From Pseudoscleropodium purum (lineage: Eukaryota > Streptophyta > Bryopsida > Hypnales > Brachytheciaceae), in NCBI GenBank assembly GCA_963969395.1, contig OZ017796.1, positions 37,190,243 through 37,254,242 of the forward strand: a DNA stretch of 64,000 bases, given 5' to 3'. Position 1 is the stretch's first letter. Each line of letters starts with the position of its first letter. The notes beneath the pieces were generated by a model. It was not told the origin of the DNA. It saw nothing but the letters and a program-made list of their open reading frames with translations, and searched no databases. A program made the position numbers and the translations under genes. Shown here piece by piece: positions 58,034-64,000 of the stretch.

Positions 58034-58873
58034 GGAAGAATTTCCATCAGGACAGTGCCTGTTGTTGCTGTTGTGGAGCTTGCTGTTGTTGCTGCCGCAT
58101 TTGCTTGAATTACTGAAGCTGCTGCTGCGCCAACTAATGCTGTGACACCTGCACCTGCCAAACACAAAACAACGAAAAATAACAAGCAAGCCATTACTAA
58201 AAATCAAGCCGCAACAAAATATGCTACACCGAAGAAACACAATATTGCCAATCAAGTACCTCGAAGTACAAAGTACAAAAATACCCCAACTGAAACCAGC
58301 AGGGATACAACAACAAAGATTGACACAAACAAAGCAGAGACGGGAGGAAGACCACCGCAAATCTTGAGAGCAGCAAGGGTTTCAATAACTCAAACAACCA
58401 ACCAAAAGGAGCAACACTCGACAGAGGCGGTGCAACATTCAACAGCAACTTGAAACGAGCAATCGGAGCGGCAAGAAGATCATAGCAAGGAGGAGACCAT
58501 TAATGAAGAAAAAGAACACAATGAGATAACTCTCGAGGAGTACGAGAAAGCATTGCAAGACAAACAAGCCACCAACGAAGCCAAGCAGCAAAGGGAGAAA
58601 GCAGTCATTGAGAGAACCATCATACAAACACGTGAACACGAGGAGAGGTCGGCGATGCAGAGAGTTGCAGCAAACTATGAACGACGCAATCAAAAGAACG
58701 AGGGTGTCCAACAACAACGAAAGGAACGTGACAGAAAATGCGAGGAGGAAAACAAGAGGCACGATGAAGAACACCACAGTCAAGACAACACCTATGACTA
58801 GCATGGCAAGGAAAAAGATGAAGAACACCACCATTAGGACGAAAAACCTAAATTTCGAATTCAAAATCAACCT
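58034..58873 (+). pseudogene. Captured segment resembling plant SERBP1/HABP4 (RGG-type) protein
   Basis: In one frame (stops at TGA 58106, TGA 58451 and TAG 58799), an Ala/Pro-rich stretch (AAAAPTNAVTPAPAK, from about 58118) is followed by a Lys/Thr-rich part. Then EEKEHNEITLEEYEKAL (LEEYEK codons start at 58532) leads into a long Lys/Glu/Arg-rich helix-forming tail. Plant HABP4/SERBP1-like RNA-binding proteins have an Ala/Pro-rich start and a signature '(M)TLEEYEK.L..K' followed by a charged helix. That gives the same order, but the Arg-Gly repeats are missing. The likeness is short and from memory, so chance similarity in charged sequence remains possible. Confidence 0.4.
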
Positions 58874-59858
58874 AAAGAAAAAAAAAAAAAAAAAAAAAAT
58901 CGAAAATCCATTAAACCACAAGAGGTTACTTCAAGAGAATAAGGAATTAAAATTAGAAATCAAAAGACTAAAAATGGCTCTTTGCGCGGAAGAGGCTTCA
59001 CATGAGGTAATCCATATTACGGTACAACAATTACAAAATACCTTTCAAAACGATATTCAAAAAATTTCAAAGAAAAATTTTATCGACCTAAATAATGCAG
59101 ATGAAGCATCGTCATGCCCAAAACAAGACCAACAAATACCCAATTCGGAAATAAACACTAAAGTCTTCAAAGACATACTATACAATATACAAAATTTTAC
59201 GTATCCACTAACATCTTTAAGACAACACTATGAAATTACTAGTAAATTATTTTTAGGGATGGATGGTTTAATTCATCTCACATATAAAAACCTTATCAAT
59301 CAACATAAATTTGAAACCATATGGTCAAAAGCAAGTCCTGAATTAAAGGAGCTAATTATCTTTATGTCGCATATGGGGGATATCACTATCGAAAAAGGAG
59401 TAGTAGAAGCATATATGGCAGCCTCAGTATGTTATGTTATTCGTTACATCATCCATTCTTACAAAATGATTATTAGTCATCATAAAATTTTCTTTGCCAA
59501 TGACTCACTAATTACACCATTAAAACCACAGAAGGACAATAACCACCTAAACACAGAAAACATATCCAAATTCATATCTAGAAACAAAGATATATTTAAG
59601 AAAGCAATCTTGGACTTAATGGACTTTGATAAAAAAATTTATACCAAAATCAAAGATGAATGGTACAATTTTCTACACCAACAACATACCAATTTCCCAA
59701 TTACTTTAAGAAAAATTGATTTCATACAAGCCTTGGAACGGATGTACTATAACATGACAAATCAAATTCTTACATATGAAGAATATGATTATAATGCATC
59801 ATATCCGAATTTAAATATACCACATTATGATCCTCGAAAATTTTGTTTTATTACATGA
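58608..59858 (+). CDS. Unknown 3' ORF with coiled coil
   Basis: A 416-codon open frame. I trust only the part after the poly-A run (from about residue 98), because upstream the neighbouring frame looks more protein-like. Residues ~105-130 (RLLQENKELKLEIKRLKMAL) have heptad leucines and should form a coiled coil. About 280 residues of mixed hydrophobic/charged sequence follow, including LFLGMDGLIHLTYKNL, ELKELIIFMSHMGD and MYYNMTNQILTYEEYDY, ending in TGA 59856. No stop interrupts this 320-residue part, unlike gag and pol. It lies 55 bp before the 3' LTR, where a spliced accessory protein would be expected. Family not recognised, and no signal peptide or clear membrane span is seen. Confidence 0.55.
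   Translation: MREPSYKHVNTRRGRRCRELQQTMNDAIKRTRVSNNNERNVTENARRKTRGTMKNTTVKTTPMTSMARKKMKNTTIRTKNLNFEFKINLKKKKKKKKIENPLNHKRLLQENKELKLEIKRLKMALCAEEASHEVIHITVQQLQNTFQNDIQKISKKNFIDLNNADEASSCPKQDQQIPNSEINTKVFKDILYNIQNFTYPLTSLRQHYEITSKLFLGMDGLIHLTYKNLINQHKFETIWSKASPELKELIIFMSHMGDITIEKGVVEAYMAASVCYVIRYIIHSYKMIISHHKIFFANDSLITPLKPQKDNNHLNTENISKFISRNKDIFKKAILDLMDFDKKIYTKIKDEWYNFLHQQHTNFPITLRKIDFIQALERMYYNMTNQILTYEEYDYNASYPNLNIPHYDPRKFCFIT
58878..58899 (+). repeat. 22-A homopolymer at a frame switch
   Basis: A run of 22 A. The charged frame upstream (58508-58800) and the well-formed frame downstream (58900-59858) are in different phases and meet here. The run is therefore a likely indel hotspot, or a slippage site. 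Confidence 0.8.
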
Positions 59859-59897
59859 AAAAATTATAATAGAAATCATGAGGACATGATTTTTTTT

Positions 59898-59913
59898 CAA
59901 TGGGGGTAGTAAA
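59898..59913 (+). other. Polypurine tract
   Basis: CAATGGGGGTAGTAAA lies directly before the 3' LTR. The G run flanked by purines fits the plus-strand primer site of plant LTR elements. Confidence 0.75.
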
Positions 59914-60904
59914 TGTTAACCCAATGTTACTTCCTTGACAAAAAGGCTTGTTGTTATCCTAAGAAAATAATTATTAATATTGAAATTTTTATCTAAAGAA
60001 TAGGTTTGGAGTTACAATATACTATAATCTATTATTAAAGAATATCAAAACCTACAAAGATATGGTAATGAGGAGATTATTAAATTCAGAAATAACCAAA
60101 ATATTACTATATACTGTGATTTTTTTAGTACTTTTATAAATTAATAGAATCAAGAAATTTATGAATAATGAGATAAAGTGATAAGAAACAAAAAGATTAT
60201 ACATCAGTACACAAGATTATGGAAAAGATAAAAGAATATGAGCTCTGATAGACAAAATATTAATTTCACAAATTACCATTTTTATACCAAAAGAAATAAT
60301 AGAAGACCACTTCGGAGTTTTAGATAGCAATTACTACATACTAGGCTACTTTCTAAGAAAGAATGGTTGAGGAAAAAGTAGTTTTCGGTTAGAAAGTTGT
60401 TAATGGAAATAGGCATATAGTCTATTACCATGGGCTAATAGGAAAAACACACCCTATCACTGGGGAAAACTATATAAAGGGGCAATTTTCTCATTCATAA
60501 TATATATATGAAAGACAAAAAGAACTTCAAGGCTTACAACAACCAAGACGAGAAATTTAAAGACAAAAGCAAGCAAAGAAAATTCAAGATTAATTCAAGA
60601 CATGCTTAAGATCAAGAGACAATAAAAAGACCAATTCTCCTCAACAACTTAAAGACTTACAACAAAGACAAAGAGCTTCAAGAGAAAACAAGTCAAGAGA
60701 AATAAGAGACTCAAGACCAATTGAAGAATTGAAGAGAATCATAAAGGATCTTGTTTCACCAAGTCAAGCAAAGAGTCTAAAAGCTTAAAGAAATTAAAAA
60801 TCAACATCAACTCCTAGTTCATTGCAAATTAGGAATACATAGAAGTAGCTAAATGTAATTCTATTGCATGGACTAAATTACATGAAGAGAAAAATTGTGT
60901 TTCA
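59914..60904 (+). repeat. 3' LTR
   Basis: 991 bp, same length as the 5' LTR with three base differences and no indels by eye. TATA box at 60471-60479. Confidence 0.95.
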
Positions 60905-62860
60905 TTATCTATTGCCATATTTTATAATATATATATAAATAATTGAGCCCATGTCCAAATTTTATAAATATTTAGGGGTTATGACTCAAATTTCTTTTAG
61001 TTGGTTATGAAATTGATGAACAAAAAGATGTATTCTCCATTATTTTTAGAACCTACAAATAAATCTTGTAAAAATGAATTTTAAATCAAGAATATAAATG
61101 AAATAGCCATATAGTCACAATGTTGTAGATAGAACTAAATTCAATATGTAGAATTGGGACCTTTTGAATATATTGCATGATTGGGCTACTTAACACACAC
61201 TTAGAGAATCATTAAAGGTTGTCTACCACAAATCATTATGATAGTCATTTCCTATTGGTCCTTCGGGTTTTGACTTCCTAAAATCCTTATTTTTGAAGAC
61301 TAGATTTGTAGATGTTATTTATTGTTACATTATATATAATATCTAGTTTTGGTCATGCCCAAATCCTATAAATACTTAGGATTTAAGATTCAAATATTCT
61401 TTTTCTATTGGTAATGAAATTGAAAAGCAAAAAAAATTCTCCATTATTTTGAAAACCTGTCAAAAAGTTTAAGAAGAATGAATCCAATAGCTATATAGAC
61501 AAACTTTATAAACACAATGTTTTAGATTCAAGTAAATTCAATATTAAGAATTGTAACCTTTTGAATATATTCCATGTAATGATTGGTCTTTGCAACATAA
61601 GTTACTATAAGAAGACTTGTTTGGGCTAAGTAATCATTTAAAGAATCCTTGAAAGTCAACTACTACAAATAATTGTGTCAGATATTTTTTCATTGGTCTT
61701 TTGGGTTGAAACTTCATAAAATCCTTAATTTAAAAAACAAACAATTGTTGATTTTATCTATTGTCACATTTTGTAAACAATCATAGTTGAAATCATCCCT
61801 AAACCTTCTAAACCTATAGGGTCAAGAATTAAAACATTCTTTTTTTATTGGTAATGAAATTGAAAAACAATAAAATACCTTCTTCATTGTTTTCAAAATC
61901 TATTGATAATTTCTTTTTAAAATAAATCCCCTATCAATAAAAATAAATAAAATAGACATATAGACAAATTTCATTGTCACAATGTTTTAGATACAAGTAA
62001 ATTCAATATGTAGAATTGTAAGTTTTTTAATACATCCCATATAAGAATTGGTCTTTAGAATATAAGCTATTATAAGAGGACTTGTTTGGACTAAACAAAC
62101 ATCTAGAATCAATGGGACTTGACTTCCTCATAATCAAATCTAATAAATATTTGGGAGTCAGGAATCAAATATGAAATTAAAAAACAAAATAATCGGTTCA
62201 CAATTATTTTTAAAACCTATTGATAATATTTCTTTAAGAAATTAAATCCAATATCAATAAAAACAAAATAGCCATATAGACAAACTTTATTGTTGTCATA
62301 TAGCAAAATAATGTGTTCTCCATTATTTTTAGAACCTATTGATAATTTATTTTTTAAATTGAATCAAATATCAATAAAAATAAAATGGTCATATAGACAA
62401 ACTTTATTGTCACAACATAAGAAAATAGTGTGTTTTCCATTATTTTTATAACCTATTGATAATATTTTTTTTAAGAAATCGAATCCAATATCAATAAAAA
62501 TAAAATAACCATATAGACAAACTTTATTGTTTATTGTCACATTATTTTAGATTCAAATAAATTCAAAGTGTAGAATTGTAACCTTTTCAATATATACTAA
62601 TTAACGAATAGTTTTTGGAACACAAGCTACTATTAAAAAACTTATTTGGGCTAAGTAGACACTTGGAAAATCATTGTAATAGACATTTCCCAATGGTCCT
62701 TTGGGTTTTGACTTCATAAGATCATTAATTCTAAATATTAGATTTATAAAAAATGTCTTGCCATATTTTATTTACACATCTAATTAAGGTTATGCAAAAA
62801 CCTTATAAATACTTGGTGGTTTACAATCAATTGTAGAGTTTTTAATATTTTGCACATCTA
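60905..62860. repeat. Tandem array A (~410-440-bp units)
   Basis: Four or more degenerate units. The landmark GATGTTATTTATTG (61311) recurs as GATTTTATCTATTG (61750) and, before the insertion, at about 44016/60905. Each unit also has a TCTCCATTATTTTTAGAACC-like word, ATATAGACAAACTTTATTG and CTTGTTTGGGCTAA. Within 62210-62560 a ~120-bp sub-unit is triplicated (ATCAATAAAA at about 62253, 62371 and 62491). Non-coding. Confidence 0.75.
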
Positions 62861-62870
62861 TTTACTTAAT

Positions 62871-63870
62871 AATTCATAGGCATACTAAATGCATGTAAAT
62901 TTTCTTTACAATTTATGTCGTCAACCAAATCAAAATGGACCATGGCTTGTACTTTAACAGAAGTACTCCTATCTTATAAGTCATAAAATTAATGCACATA
63001 CAAATGAATAAATAAAATGTAGAAGTCATAAATATTTTATGTATTACTTTTAAATTTATCGGCATTCTAAATATAGGCAAAATTTCTATAATTTATGACA
63101 TCAATTAAAATGAAATAGGCCATGTCATGTACTTTAATATAAATATTTTTATTATTAGTGAATTGCTTAAAAGGCTAGCAATATGTTGCCTAATTTATAA
63201 TGCCAACAAAAGTTACAACAGTCTTACAAATTTGCATAAGTTACAAAAATAGTACACAAAAAATTAAAAAATATATGGAGTTGTAAGTCATATTTTCAAA
63301 TTCATGGGTGCATTAAATGCAAGCTAAAGCTTTTATAATTTACAATATCAATAAAAACAAAATGGGCATGTTTTATACTCTAATAAAACTACTCCTATCT
63401 TACAAGCCATAAAAATAGTACTTAGTGCTATAATAAAGAAAAATTACAATTTATAACAATTTTAAGCATTATTTTAAATTTATGGGCACATTAAGTGCAG
63501 GAATTTTTTTTGCAATTTATACCATCAACCAAAATAAAATAGGCCATGTCTTGTATTTTAATAAAAATAGACCTATCACATAAGTCATAAAAGTTATAGA
63601 TATTCTATGCATTACTTTTAAATTCATGGGTATACTAAATGCTTGTAAATTTTTTTACAATTTACGACATCAACCAAAACAAAATGGATCATGTCTTGTA
63701 TTTTAATAAAAAATACTTTTATCTCATAAGTCATAAAAGTAGTGCACACGGGAATGAATAAAAAAATGTAGAAGTTGCAAACATTTTTCACATTACCATT
63801 AAATTCATGGGTATACTAAATGCATGCAAAATTTTTAGTCAATCCAAATAGAATAGGTCATGTCTTGTGT
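62871..63870. repeat. Tandem array B (~180-bp units)
   Basis: The word AATTYATGGGYAYAYTAAATGC starts near 62871, 63052, 63299, 63477, 63621 and 63802, spaced 144-247 bp and mostly ~180. Each unit then has a YAATTTAYGACATCAACYAA word and GGYCATGTCTTGTATTTTAATA. The last unit runs into array A-type sequence again (63890-64000), so the two arrays are interleaved. Non-coding, satellite-like, AT-rich. Confidence 0.75.
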
Positions 63871-64000
63871 TTTAATATTAAAATATTTTTTTTAGTGATG
63901 AAATTGAGAAGCAAAAAAATGTCTTCTCTATTATTTTTAGAATCTATTGCTAATTTCTTAAGAAAATGAATCCAATATTAATAAAACTAGTCATATAGAC

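Larger units (their letters stand above)
44025..60904 (+). mobile_element. Ty3/gypsy LTR retrotransposon, 16,880 bp, defective
   Basis: Two 991-bp LTRs with TG...CA ends flank a tRNA primer-binding site, gag, protease, RT, RNase H, integrase (the Ty3/gypsy order) and a polypurine tract. The target duplication is TTATT on the left and TTATC on the right (4 of 5 match). The intact site can be read in a neighbouring repeat unit at 61311 (GATGTTATTTATTG). There is no chromodomain and no second archaeal-type RNase H between RNase H and integrase. The long pro-RT spacer and long 3' region recall the Tat/Ogre lineage (where an intron lies between pro and RT), but the missing second RNase H argues against simple membership. 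I leave the lineage open. All coding parts carry stops. Confidence 0.95.

Noticed and set aside
58439..58921. 160-codon minus-strand frame with many hydrophobic residues, membrane-protein-like
   Set aside because: It is the antisense of Lys/Glu-rich coding sequence and the poly-A run, which automatically reads as Phe/Leu/Val.

Overview
The window looks like nuclear DNA of a land plant with a large, repeat-rich genome. It is strongly AT-rich and has no operon-like gene packing. It carries plant-type transposons: a Ty3/gypsy LTR retrotransposon, CACTA miniature elements, other foldback elements and a tRNA-derived SINE-like unit. I could not confirm any intact host gene, rRNA or CRISPR array. 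The species cannot be named from this sequence.

Layout. 1-9.8 kb: AT-rich DNA built of old dispersed repeats, including a repeat of about 3.4 kb (2270-5640) with relatives at 7320-8580 and 12960-15450. 10.1-12.5 and 17.4-18.7 kb: two GC-richer islands that are diverged copies of each other. Each has a CACGTG box followed by a conserved pair of hairpins. 15.7-17.0 kb: a TIR element carrying a nested MITE; related elements lie at 38.5-39.4 and 42.7-43.7 kb. 22.3-24.2 kb: a third GC-richer island with a CACTA MITE. 26.5 and 27.9 kb: two further MITEs whose third relative is at 9.8 kb. 30.6-31.3 kb: a decayed piggyBac-type transposase. 32.8-34.5 kb: a fourth GC-richer island. 35.5-35.9 kb: a minisatellite. 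40.4 kb: a second CACTA MITE.

The main feature is a 16.9-kb Ty3/gypsy LTR retrotransposon at 44025-60904. Its two 991-bp LTRs differ at only three positions, yet gag and pol hold about fourteen in-frame stops and at least one clear frameshift, and the second catalytic Asp of the integrase is Asn. The coding order is gag (three zinc knuckles), protease, a 2.1-kb non-coding spacer, RT, RNase H and integrase. Pol then continues in the same frame through a GPY/F module, a second GPY/F-like module, and a long extension of unknown function. The 3' part is a mosaic: a GC-rich block, five copies of a ~180-bp tandem repeat, a SINE-like Pol III promoter, a segment resembling plant SERBP1/HABP4 proteins, and a last unknown ORF with a coiled coil. 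The pro-RT spacer holds a dense array of the near-palindrome GACAANTTGTC. The element sits inside a tandem array of ~410-440-bp units that resumes at 60905 and runs into a second array of ~180-bp units up to the window end.

How it fits together (inference): near-identical LTRs with dead ORFs suggest that this copy was mobilised in trans by an intact relative, having inherited most of its lesions from an earlier copy. The spacer array and the extra pol-linked domains are the best candidates for an undescribed function.
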